Source of the DNA: Haloactinospora alba
GTDB lineage: Bacteria > Actinomycetota > Actinomycetes > Streptosporangiales > Streptosporangiaceae
Reading direction: 5' to 3'
Length of the DNA: 64,000 bases
NCBI RefSeq assembly: GCF_006717075.1
Contig: NZ_VFQC01000001.1
Coordinates: 2,589,501-2,653,500 of the forward strand
Part shown: positions 1-7,802 of the stretch, in pieces
Position numbering within the stretch: position 1 is the first letter of the stretch
Layout: every line of letters starts with the position of its first letter
Program-made: the position numbers and the translations under genes
Notes under the pieces: model-generated
What the model was told of the DNA's origin: nothing
The model's input: the letters and a program-made list of their open reading frames with translations, nothing else
Databases searched by the model: none

Positions 1-17
1 GGTGTTGTCCGCGGGCC

Positions 18-2138
18 TCAGGCCGCCTGGCGGGTGTGCTGCACCAGGCCGCTGAGCGCTTCCGCTCCGAGTTCCTCCAGTCGCACGGCGGTCCCGCCCA
101 TCTCGGACGCCAGCCGCTGTGCGAGTCCCAGCCGGACCGCGCCCGACTCGCAGTCCACGACCACGCTCTGCGCCCCCTGGGTGCCGATCCACGCTCCGGC
201 GCGCAGCGCGTCGTCGAGACTGCCGTGGGTGGCGCGGCCGTCGGTGACCGTGATCAGCAGCGGGCGTCGGCGCGGGTCGCGTAGCTGTTCCACCCGCAGC
301 ACGTCGCTCGCCCGCAGCAGTCCGGCCGCCAGTGGCGTGCGCCCGCCGGTGCGCAGTTCGCGCAGCCGACGCGCGCCGGCCTCCACCGACGAGGTGGGGG
401 GAAGCGCGACCTCGGCCTCCCGCCCCCGGAACGTGACCAGCCCCACTTTGTCCCGCCGCTGGTAGGCGTCGAGCAGCAGGCTGAGCACCGCCCCCTTGAC
501 CGCGCGCATACGCTGCCGCGCCCCCATGGAGCCGCTCGCGTCCACACAGAACAGCACGAGGTTTCCCTCGCGCCCCTCGCGGACGGACTCGCGGAGGTCG
601 CGGCGCCGCAGCAGCAGTCCGTTGCCGCTGCGGCCGCGCGTGTGCTGGTGCGGCGCGGCGGCCCGCAGGGTCGCCGTCAGGTGCAGGGAACCCACCCTGC
701 GCGAGGGGGCGCGCGATCCGGAGGTGCGGCCGTAGGGCGTTTCGGCGCGGGAGCGACGGCCGGGGGTTCCGGACCCCACCCCGGAGACGCTGAACAGGCG
801 CGGCCGGTAGGTCTCCCCCGCCTCCGAGGAGGCGTCCGTGGGGGCGTTTCCCTGGCCCTGCTCCGGGTTGTCGTCCGACTGTCCCGCCTCGTTCTCCTGC
901 TGCTGGGCGCCGCCGCTTCCGGCCTGCGGGCCGGAGGGCGGCTGTGTGTCGTCCTGACCGCCGGAACCGTCGGCGGCGGGCTCGGACGGCCCGGAACCGC
1001 CGTCGGGTTCGGGTTCGGCGTCCTGCGGTTGCGCCTCACCGGAACCGGTGCTCTGTGACTCCTCGTCGGTGGGACCCCCCGAGTCGCCCGGGGTGTCCTC
1101 ACTGCCTTTTGGGTCCGCATCACCCGCCTGGTCGAGCGCCTCCTGCAGCCGGTCCTCGTCGAGGTCGGGAGCGTCGAACGGGTCCCGTCTGCGCCGGTGC
1201 GGCAGCGCCAACCGGGCCGCGTCGCGCACGTCGTCCGAGGTGACCTCGGCGTGGTCCCGCCAGGCCGCCAGTGCCATGGCGGCACGGGAGGTGACGATGT
1301 CCGCGCGCAGCCCGTCCACCTCGAAGGCCGCGCACACCGCGGTCACCTGGCGCAGGGCGGAGTCGGTGAACACCACGTCCGGCAGCCGCTTGCGCGCCGC
1401 CGTGATGCGCTGGGCCAGCTCCGCCTCCTGGGCGGCGTAACCGGCGGCGAACCCCTCGGGGTCGGCCTCGAACGCGAGCCGGCGGCGCACCACCTCGGCC
1501 CGCTGTTCCGGTTCGTGGGTGGCCGCCGCCTCGACCGTCAGCCCGAAGCGGTCGAGGAGCTGGGGGCGGAGTTCCCCCTCCTCCGGGTTCATGGTGCCCA
1601 CCAGCAGGAACCGGGCGGCGTGCCGAACGGAGACGCCCTCCCGCTCCACGTGCGAGGTTCCCATGGCGGCGGCGTCCAGCAGCAGGTCGACGAGGTGGTC
1701 GTGCAGCAGGTTGACCTCGTCCACGTACAGCAGACCGCGGTGGGCGGCGGCCAGCAGGCCGGGTTCGAACGCCGTGACGCCCTCGGTGAGGGCCCGTTCG
1801 ATGTCCAACGACCCGACGAGGCGGTCCTCACTGGCGCCGACGGGCAGTTCCACGAGCTCGGCGGCGCGTTCCTCCGGGACAGCGTCCGCACCGTGCGGAC
1901 CGTCGGGGCACTCGGGGTCGGGTTCGGTCGGGTCACAGCTGAAACGGCATCCGGAGACGACGTTCAGGTCGGGCAGCAGCGCCGCGAGGGCGCGCACCAC
2001 GGTCGACTTCGCGGTTCCCTTCTCCCCGCGTACGAGGACCCCGCCGACCGACGGGGACACGGCGTTGATCAGCAGCGCCAGTTTCATGTCGTCCATACCG
2101 ACGACCGCGCTGAACGGGTATCGGGCTTTCGCAGGCAC
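18..2138 (-). CDS. Fused AAA+/VWA metal chelatase subunit (ChlI/ChlD type, putative cobaltochelatase)
   Basis: Motor subunit expected to drive ATP-dependent insertion of cobalt into the corrin ring together with CobN. The 706-residue protein has an N-terminal AAA+ domain (Walker A GEKGTAKST at 38-46, Walker B near LLYVDEVNLL), a long acidic Gly/Ser/Pro-rich linker at about 345-505, and a C-terminal von Willebrand A domain with a MIDAS DASGS at 533-537. No cobS or cobT is seen, and a fused ChlI-ChlD protein is the usual partner of CobN in actinobacteria. A B12 riboswitch lies upstream, which argues for cobalt rather than magnesium. The start ATG follows a GGAAGGAAGG-like site. Confidence 0.88.
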   Translation of the reverse strand: MPAKARYPFSAVVGMDDMKLALLINAVSPSVGGVLVRGEKGTAKSTVVRALAALLPDLNVVSGCRFSCDPTEPDPECPDGPHGADAVPEERAAELVELPVGASEDRLVGSLDIERALTEGVTAFEPGLLAAAHRGLLYVDEVNLLHDHLVDLLLDAAAMGTSHVEREGVSVRHAARFLLVGTMNPEEGELRPQLLDRFGLTVEAAATHEPEQRAEVVRRRLAFEADPEGFAAGYAAQEAELAQRITAARKRLPDVVFTDSALRQVTAVCAAFEVDGLRADIVTSRAAMALAAWRDHAEVTSDDVRDAARLALPHRRRRDPFDAPDLDEDRLQEALDQAGDADPKGSEDTPGDSGGPTDEESQSTGSGEAQPQDAEPEPDGGSGPSEPAADGSGGQDDTQPPSGPQAGSGGAQQQENEAGQSDDNPEQGQGNAPTDASSEAGETYRPRLFSVSGVGSGTPGRRSRAETPYGRTSGSRAPSRRVGSLHLTATLRAAAPHQHTRGRSGNGLLLRRRDLRESVREGREGNLVLFCVDASGSMGARQRMRAVKGAVLSLLLDAYQRRDKVGLVTFRGREAEVALPPTSSVEAGARRLRELRTGGRTPLAAGLLRASDVLRVEQLRDPRRRPLLITVTDGRATHGSLDDALRAGAWIGTQGAQSVVVDCESGAVRLGLAQRLASEMGGTAVRLEELGAEALSGLVQHTRQAA

Positions 2139-2189
2139 GCGGGCCTTCCTTCCTCGGGAGTCCTCGCCCCATAGAGGGATCGGTCACGG

Positions 2190-2375
2190 TGCCGCGCAGT
2201 GTCCTGGCTGCCAGATCCGCGCTCCCCCGCCGCCTTCCCACCGAGTGCTCCCGGCAGTGGCGCCCGTAGCGGGACAGCTCCCTGGTCACAGTGGCGGGAC
2301 CGCCCCGGACTCGCACCGGGTTCCTGCGCGCGGCGGCGCGTCCGAGGGACCCACCACCGACATCGGCACCGCACA
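2190..2375 (-). promoter_or_regulatory. Cobalamin riboswitch upstream of the chelatase gene
   Basis: Read on the minus strand, the segment carries the conserved cobalamin-element landmarks in order: GGTGCGAGTCCGGGGCGGT, CCCGCCACTGTGACC, GCCACTG, GGGAAGGC and a B12 box GCAGCCAGGACAC (about 2200-2212). It ends about 60 nt before the chelatase start, so B12 would switch off expression by terminating transcription or hiding the ribosome site. Boundaries are approximate. Confidence 0.9.
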
Positions 2376-2418
2376 CCAGAGTCTCACACCGGCACCCGAC
2401 CGCCGCGCGAGGCCTTCA

Positions 2419-3252
2419 TCACTCTGCCGTGGCGGGGCCGTCACCCGTCGGTCCCTGGTAGGAGCGCAGTACCGCCGCGGGTTCGAACCCGAGCCGGTGG
2501 TAGAGGTGTTTGGGCTCGTCGTCCGCGGCCGCGCGGATCAGGACGGGGAAGGGGCCCTCCGGGGGCGTTCCGGCGCGGTTCCGGGCGTCAGCCACGGCGT
2601 GGCCCAGCATCCGGGTCGCGATCCCCCGCCTGCGGTGGTCGGGGTGGACGAAGAGATCCTCCACCATGCCCATGTCGCCGTGCCCCGGCCAGGAGGCCAC
2701 GAAACCGCACGGGGTCCCGGCGCTGCGGGCGATCCAGTACCGAGCCGCGGGTGCCTTCGCCCGGAGGGACGCCAGTTTCTGGCGCGTGTGGGCGGGCGGG
2801 ACCGGCACGCGTCCCTCCGTCGCGGCCTCCTCCTCGTGGTCCATGCGCAACAGCCGTCCCAGCTGCTCCCAGTCGTCGCGCGTGGCAGCGGCGGTGAGCG
2901 TCACCGAAGCGGGCGGCAGTGGGGGTGCGGGGCCGGTGAGCACCAGTGCCAGCTCGGTGCTGCGGTACCGCCATCCCGCCAGCAGCAGTGCCGGTTCCGC
3001 CGCCGCGCTCGCCGGTCCCACCTGGATGCGGGAGTCGCGGTCTCCGAGCCATGTTCCCGCCTCGGCGAGCTCGCGCGCGAGGCCGGCGGGCGTCGTCTCC
3101 GTGATGTGGGTGACCAGGTTGCACTCTCCCGCGGACGGGGCGTGGCTGTTGCGCAGGCAGCGGCTCGCGGGAAGGCGCCGGGTGCGGGCGCCGAGCGCCT
3201 GGAACCCGACCACTGTCTCCTCCACCGCTGCCGGTGACGGCCATCGAGCCAT
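2419..3252 (-). CDS. GNAT family N-acetyltransferase
   Basis: Predicted acetyl-CoA-dependent N-acetyltransferase of 277 residues; the substrate cannot be told. The C-terminal half is a clear GNAT fold: MVEDLFVHPDHRRRGIATRM at about 205-224 is motif A, with the R/Q-x-x-G-x-A pyrophosphate loop as RRRGIA. The N-terminal half is weaker and may be a degenerate second GNAT domain, since the protein is nearly twice the size of a single domain. It lies upstream of the riboswitch in the same direction as the chelatase, but the switch between them suggests a separate transcript. Confidence 0.75.
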   Translation of the reverse strand: MARWPSPAAVEETVVGFQALGARTRRLPASRCLRNSHAPSAGECNLVTHITETTPAGLARELAEAGTWLGDRDSRIQVGPASAAAEPALLLAGWRYRSTELALVLTGPAPPLPPASVTLTAAATRDDWEQLGRLLRMDHEEEAATEGRVPVPPAHTRQKLASLRAKAPAARYWIARSAGTPCGFVASWPGHGDMGMVEDLFVHPDHRRRGIATRMLGHAVADARNRAGTPPEGPFPVLIRAAADDEPKHLYHRLGFEPAAVLRSYQGPTGDGPATAE

Positions 3253-3298
3253 AGCGGCACTCTAGACCCGCCGCACCCGCCGCGGCCACGGGTTTTCC

Positions 3299-4306
3299 CT
3301 ACCCGCCGCCCAGGCCGAACTCGCCGGCGAGCAGTTCCAGGCTGTGCCGCCGTGCGGCGCTGTCGGGCATGGGGGTGGCGATGACCACCTCGTCGGCGTG
3401 GGCCTGGGTCGCCACGGCACGGATGCCTCCGGCGACCTCACCCGGTTCGCCCACGAACATCCGGTCGGCCATGGCCCGCCGGATCGCCCGGTAGCGGGAG
3501 GTGGTCCGGAACTCCCGCGCCTCCGCCAACGGGGTCGGGGTGGTCTCCCCGGAACGCAGTTTCGTCATGGTCAGCGACCAGAACGCGGCGAAGTCCTCGG
3601 CGAGGTCCGCGTCCTCGCTCGCGAAGGCGATCACGGAGAAGCTGCTGTAGGGGGTGCTCAGCCGGGTGGAGGGCTGGAACGAGTCCCGGTAGCGCCGCAG
3701 CAGCGGCACGGCGTAGTCCGGGTTGATCTGCTGCGCGAAGGAGAACGGCAGCCCGTGCTCCGCGGCGTAGCCCGCCCCGTTGTCGCTGGAGCCCAGCATC
3801 CACACCCGGGGTGGTTGGGGCACCTCGGGTGTGGCGGCCACCCGGGCGAAGCGGTGGTCCGCGGGAAGGTCACCGTCCAGGAACCCGAACAGGTCCGCCG
3901 CCAGGGCGGCGAAGTCCACGTTGGCCACCGCCTCCCGGGACCCCCGCAACGCCATGGCGGTGACGCCGTCCGTTCCCGGGGCCCGCCCGAGTCCCAGGTC
4001 GATGCGGCCGGGGAACATCGCCTCCAGGGTGTTGAACAGTTCGGCCACCCGCAGCGGGGCGTGGTTGGGCAGCATGATCCCGCCCGCGCCGACCCTGATC
4101 CGGGACGTGGCCGCGGCGACCCGGCCGATGATCAGCTCCGGGGCGGTGCAGGCCATCCCTGCCGCGTTGTGGTGCTCGGAGAACCACACCCGGCCGTAGC
4201 CCAGCCGCTCGGCGAGCTGGGCGGACTCCACCACCTCGGTCAGCGCCTGGTGGGCGCTGGTCCCGGGAGGGTTGAGGACGTAGTCGAGGATCGAGACGTT
4301 GAGCAT
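3299..4306 (-). CDS. LLM class flavin-dependent oxidoreductase (bacterial luciferase-like)
   Basis: Predicted FMNH2- or F420-dependent monooxygenase/oxidoreductase of 335 residues with the luciferase TIM barrel; substrate unknown. It shows the family's N-terminal LNVSILDYV strand, LAERLGYGRVWFSEHHN, the IRVGAGGIMLPNHAPL segment and GRIDLGLGRAPG, a pattern close to the MsnO8-like subgroup. A longer reading frame extends 22 codons upstream, but the ATG used here has GGAG six bases before it, so I prefer it. It stands alone, downstream of the DUF6504 gene on the same strand. Confidence 0.85.
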   Translation of the reverse strand: MLNVSILDYVLNPPGTSAHQALTEVVESAQLAERLGYGRVWFSEHHNAAGMACTAPELIIGRVAAATSRIRVGAGGIMLPNHAPLRVAELFNTLEAMFPGRIDLGLGRAPGTDGVTAMALRGSREAVANVDFAALAADLFGFLDGDLPADHRFARVAATPEVPQPPRVWMLGSSDNGAGYAAEHGLPFSFAQQINPDYAVPLLRRYRDSFQPSTRLSTPYSSFSVIAFASEDADLAEDFAAFWSLTMTKLRSGETTPTPLAEAREFRTTSRYRAIRRAMADRMFVGEPGEVAGGIRAVATQAHADEVVIATPMPDSAARRHSLELLAGEFGLGGG

Positions 4307-4421
4307 GGCAACTCCGCGAGTGTGGGAGGCGGTCTCCTGCTGTCTACCAAAACACGGTTTCCCGGGCGGCACGGGCCCGCGTTCAGGGGCCCGTGCTCCG
4401 TTCCCCCGGGAACGGGCAGCG

Positions 4422-4691
4422 TCAGCACCGAACCCGTGCCACGTGCCACTGGCCGCTCGGCTTCTCGTGCCTCAGTTCGTAGATCCCCCGCGAGGTGTCC
4501 GAGCCCGCCTCCACACGCCAGTGCACCCGCCCCGGAGGCTGCTCGTGTGTCGCCGGGTCCCAGTCGGAACGCAGCGTCACCCAGTAGTCGACGACCCGAC
4601 GGACCGTGTACATCCGCCCTCGCCAGGTAAAACGCACCGGACGCCCCTCCTGCTCACTCACGCTGATCGGCACGTCGCAGAACTCTCCCAC
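4422..4691 (-). CDS. DUF6504 family protein, probable SOS-regulated gene
   Basis: Small protein of 89 residues with the core ISVSEQEGRPVRFTWRGRMY and VDYWVTLRSDWD typical of actinobacterial DUF6504; biochemical function unknown. From memory, relatives often sit beside the damage-inducible polymerase genes dnaE2/imuB, which would suit the LexA-type box found in this promoter. The frame is open to 4799, but GTG at 4691 has GGGGAGGGG eight bases upstream and matches where the conserved domain begins. The extra N-terminal codons would run through the promoter, so the short form is preferred. Confidence 0.7.
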   Translation of the reverse strand: MGEFCDVPISVSEQEGRPVRFTWRGRMYTVRRVVDYWVTLRSDWDPATHEQPPGRVHWRVEAGSDTSRGIYELRHEKPSGQWHVARVRC

Positions 4692-4747
4692 CTGCCGGAC
4701 CCCTCCCCGGAGGCTTCCACCGTGCTGCCACGACGAACCCTCCGAAC

Positions 4748-4792
4748 TCGAACGCGTATTCGAATTATAGTCGAACCTATGTACGAGACCAA
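4748..4792 (-). promoter_or_regulatory. Promoter with overlapping LexA/SOS box for the DUF6504 gene
   Basis: On the minus strand a -35 TTGGTC (4792-4787), a 17-bp spacer and a perfect -10 TATAAT (4769-4764) are followed directly by TCGAAC-GCGT-ATTCGA (4748-4763). The last matches the actinobacterial SOS consensus TCGAAC-N4-GTTCGA at 11 of 12 defined bases. A repressor bound there would cover the expected start point. The -10 and the box are read directly; LexA binding is inferred. Confidence 0.68.
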
Positions 4793-4912
4793 CCGGCACC
4801 GTCGTGTCCCCAGGAACAGCGCGCCGCGGCGCGCCCTGCCCGCGAACCGATAGCCTCCCCTGGTGACGGCCGCCACAGCGGCCACCAACCGGCCCAGCTA
4901 AGGAGTTCGCGC

Positions 4913-5878
4913 ATGCGCGCCATCCGCATCGAGGAACAGGGCGGACCCGAGGTGTTGCGCCTCGCCGACGTAGCCGACCCGCAGCCCGGCCCCGGCGACG
5001 TGGTCGTCGACGTCGAGGCCCGCGGCGTCAACTTCATCGACATCTACCAGCGCAGCGGCGCCTACAGCATGCCCCTGCCGTTCACTCCCGGTGTGGAGGG
5101 GGCGGGAACGGTGTCCGAGGTCGGTTCGGAGGTGACCGGAATATCGGTCGGCCAGCGCGTCGCCTGGGCGATGCTCCCCGGCGCCGACGCGGAGCGCGCC
5201 GTCGTTCCCGCCGACCGGACCGTGCCGGTACCCGACGGTGTCAGCACGGAGCAGGCCGCCGCCGTCCTGCTGCAGGGGCTCACCGCCCACTACCTGACCC
5301 ACTCCACCCACCCGGTCCAGCCCGGCGACACGGTCCTGGTGCACGCGGCCGCCGGTGGGACGGGGCTGCTGATCACCCAGCTCGCCAAACTGCGCGGCGC
5401 ACGCGTCCTGGGGACGGTGTCCACCGAGGCCAAGGCGGAGCTCGCCCGCAGCGCGGGGGCCGACGACATCATCCGCTACACCCGCGACGACGTCACCGAG
5501 TCCGTGCGCAGGCTGACCGACGGTGCCGGAGTGGCCGCCGTGTACGACGGTGTGGGGGCGGACACGTTCGACGCGAGCCTGGCGAGTCTGCGCCCGCGCG
5601 GCACGCTCGCGCTGTTCGGCCAGTCCAGCGGCCCGGTCCCCCCGGTCGACCCGCAGCGCCTCAACAGCGCCGGTTCGGTCTTCCTCACCCGGCCGAGCCT
5701 GGGCCACTACGTCGCCGGCCGCGACGAGCTGCTGGAGCGCGCGGGTGACGTGTTGGGGCGGGTCGCCGCGGGGCAGCTGGACGTCCGTGTGGGCGAACGC
5801 TACCCGTGGACCGAGGTGGCCCGGGCCCACGAGGCACTCGCCGGACGCGGGACGGCCGGCAAGCTGCTACTCGTCTGA
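4913..5878 (+). CDS. NADPH:quinone oxidoreductase (zinc-free MDR family, zeta-crystallin type)
   Basis: 321-residue medium-chain dehydrogenase/reductase lacking the zinc-ligand cysteines, as in QOR/zeta-crystallin enzymes that reduce quinones with NADPH in the cytosol. It begins MRAIRIEEQGGPEVLRLADV, has GVEGAGTVSEVG for the GroES-like domain, and HAAAGGTGLLITQLAKLRGA as the nucleotide-binding Rossmann loop at about 144-164. AAGGAG lies seven bases before the ATG. The gene converges with the SPFH gene, leaving only 8 bp between the stop codons. Confidence 0.9.
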   Translation: MRAIRIEEQGGPEVLRLADVADPQPGPGDVVVDVEARGVNFIDIYQRSGAYSMPLPFTPGVEGAGTVSEVGSEVTGISVGQRVAWAMLPGADAERAVVPADRTVPVPDGVSTEQAAAVLLQGLTAHYLTHSTHPVQPGDTVLVHAAAGGTGLLITQLAKLRGARVLGTVSTEAKAELARSAGADDIIRYTRDDVTESVRRLTDGAGVAAVYDGVGADTFDASLASLRPRGTLALFGQSSGPVPPVDPQRLNSAGSVFLTRPSLGHYVAGRDELLERAGDVLGRVAAGQLDVRVGERYPWTEVARAHEALAGRGTAGKLLLV

Positions 5879-5886
5879 TGCGGGCG

Positions 5887-7017
5887 TCACTCCTCGTCGC
5901 TGCGCTGGCTCGGCGGTTTCGAGGAGCTGGGGCGAGCGGCGGAGGCCTCCTCCGCGTCCCTGCGCGCGTCGGCCACCGCCTGGGCCGCCATCCTGGCGGC
6001 CTCCTCCGCATCGGCCGAGGAGGCCATGGCCCCCTCCGAACCGCTGGTGAGCTGGGGAACCCGTTCCTCCTCCCGGGTGGAGGCCGCCGAGTCGGCAGGC
6101 TCCGCCCCGGTTTCCGGTTCGGGCTCCCCCGCCGGCTGGGCGGCGCCCGTCTGGTCCGCGAACGCCCGGGTGACGTTCTGTACCGCCTGAGTGAGCTCGC
6201 CGGGGATCACCCAGAAGGTGTTGCCTTCCCCGTTGGCCAGGTGCGGCAGCGTCTCCAGGTACTTGTAGGCCAGCAGCTTGGGGTCGGCGTTGTTGCGGTG
6301 CACGGCCTGGAACACCCGCTCGACCGCCTTGGCCTCACCGTCGGCCTTCAGGATGGCGGACTGCTGCTCCCCCTGTGCCTCCAGGATCGCCTGCTGCCGC
6401 GCGCCCTCGGCGGTGAGGATCTTGGACTGCCGTTCCCCCTCGGCGTGCAGGATCACCGCGCGCTTGTCCCGCTCGGCCCGCATCTGTTTCTCCATCGCCT
6501 CCTTGATGGAGGGCGGTGGGTCGATGGCTTTCAGCTCGACCCGGTTGACCCGGATGCCCCACTTTCCGGTCGCGTCGTCCAGCACTCCGCGCAACGTGTC
6601 GTTGATCTGTTCGCGTGAGGTCAGGGTGCGTTCCAGGTCCATGCCACCGATGACGTTGCGCAGCGTGGTGACGGTGAGCTGGTCGATGGCGGACAGGTAG
6701 TCCGCCACCTCGTAGGCGGCCGCACGGGGCTCGGTGATCTGGTAGTACAGCACGGTGTCGATGTTGACGACCAGGTTGTCCTCGGTGATCACCGGCTGCG
6801 GCCGCGAGGAGAACACCTGTTCCCGCAGGTCGTACTTGGTGCGCACCCGGTCCACACCCGGGATGATGAAGTTCAGTCCCGGCTGGAGGGTGCGCAGGTA
6901 GCGGCCGAACCGTTCGACGTTGTAGGCGTGCGCCTGGGGAACGAGCCGCACCGTCGCGACGGTGACCAGGACGACGAGGGCAGCGAGTGCGACGAATAGG
7001 ATTTCCAAGCCTGTCAT
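5887..7017 (-). CDS. SPFH/band-7 domain membrane protein (paraslipin/QmcA-like)
   Basis: 376-residue membrane-scaffold protein. One N-terminal transmembrane segment (residues 5-27) is followed by a stomatin/prohibitin SPFH domain from AYNVERFGRYLRTLQPGL to about 200, a charged Ala/Glu-rich coiled coil with repeats of AEG.RQ.AIL.AQGEQQ, and a low-complexity Ala/Ser/Glu tail. Proteins of this type form oligomers in the membrane and regulate proteases or lipid domains. The NfeD gene 45 bp upstream on the same strand is the standard SPFH partner, so the two probably form a two-gene unit. Confidence 0.9.
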   Translation of the reverse strand: MTGLEILFVALAALVVLVTVATVRLVPQAHAYNVERFGRYLRTLQPGLNFIIPGVDRVRTKYDLREQVFSSRPQPVITEDNLVVNIDTVLYYQITEPRAAAYEVADYLSAIDQLTVTTLRNVIGGMDLERTLTSREQINDTLRGVLDDATGKWGIRVNRVELKAIDPPPSIKEAMEKQMRAERDKRAVILHAEGERQSKILTAEGARQQAILEAQGEQQSAILKADGEAKAVERVFQAVHRNNADPKLLAYKYLETLPHLANGEGNTFWVIPGELTQAVQNVTRAFADQTGAAQPAGEPEPETGAEPADSAASTREEERVPQLTSGSEGAMASSADAEEAARMAAQAVADARRDAEEASAARPSSSKPPSQRSDEE

Positions 7018-7062
7018 GGTGGTGCCTGCCTTGTTCTTCGCGCGTCGGACCAGGCGACATGC

Positions 7063-7503
7063 TCAGGGAAGCGCCTCCCGCGGGTAGACGAGCGCCGTCG
7101 CCCCCTCGATCTCCACCACGTCGACCCGGGTTCCGGCCGGAATGACGTGGTCCTCGTCGAGGGCACGGGCGGACCACTCCTCTCCGGAGAGTTTGATTCG
7201 CCCGTCCTCGCCGGTGACCTCGGTTACCACCACCGCGGACTTCCCGACGAGAGCTGCCGCTCCGGAACGCAGCGGGGGAGGCTGGTACAGGTGGCGCCGC
7301 GCTATCGGCCGTACCACCACAAGGCCGGCGACGGCCGTGACCGCGAACACCGGAATCTGCACGATGACGCCCATGCCCAGCGCGCCGGCGACCCCGGCGA
7401 CCAGGGCGGCGACGGCCAGCAGCCCCAGGGACAGGGTCAGCGTGAACACCTCGGCGGTGCCGAGCGCGACGGCCGCTATCATCCAGAGGACCCACATCGG
7501 CAT
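7063..7503 (-). CDS. NfeD family membrane protein
   Basis: 146 residues: four closely spaced hydrophobic helices (residues 3-75) followed by a soluble OB-fold NfeD domain beginning near LVGKSAVVVTEVTG and containing GEEWSARA. This is the short NfeD1b type that works with an SPFH partner, and the SPFH gene follows directly. The frame stays open far upstream, but ATG at 7503 has GGGAGG eight bases before it and starts exactly at the first membrane helix. The second ATG, two codons later, is also possible. Confidence 0.88.
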   Translation of the reverse strand: MPMWVLWMIAAVALGTAEVFTLTLSLGLLAVAALVAGVAGALGMGVIVQIPVFAVTAVAGLVVVRPIARRHLYQPPPLRSGAAALVGKSAVVVTEVTGEDGRIKLSGEEWSARALDEDHVIPAGTRVDVVEIEGATALVYPREALP

Positions 7504-7649
7504 CGGAACCGGCCTCCCGTTCGGAGTGGCGGGTACCACAGAATCTACCCGGATCAGCGGGATCAAGCACTCCCCGGAGCCACAGAACACTCTCCGTGGC
7601 GGCACGTGACAGTCCTGCCGGGCCGGAAACCGCAGGGGGCGGCCGCACC

Positions 7650-7673
7650 CCGCCGGGCCTCCCCGCCCGGCGG
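7650..7673 (-). terminator. Stem-loop terminator after cobN
   Basis: Perfect 9-bp stem CCGCCGGGC/GCCCGGCGG with a 6-base loop, 130 bases past the cobN stop and without a T-tract, as is usual in actinomycetes. The rest of the 299-bp interval between cobN and nfeD shows no gene. Its last 50 bases before nfeD should hold that gene's promoter, but I see no convincing hexamers. Confidence 0.5.
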
Positions 7674-7802
7674 CAGCGCACGAGGCGGCTGCCACCGGGC
7701 GGGACTCGCGCACTGTCACGCTCCGGAATTCACGCTGGGTAGCCGGCCGCGCAGGGAACAGCGGGGGCGCCGACCGCACGGACCCGGCCGCGGCCCGCGG
7801 CG

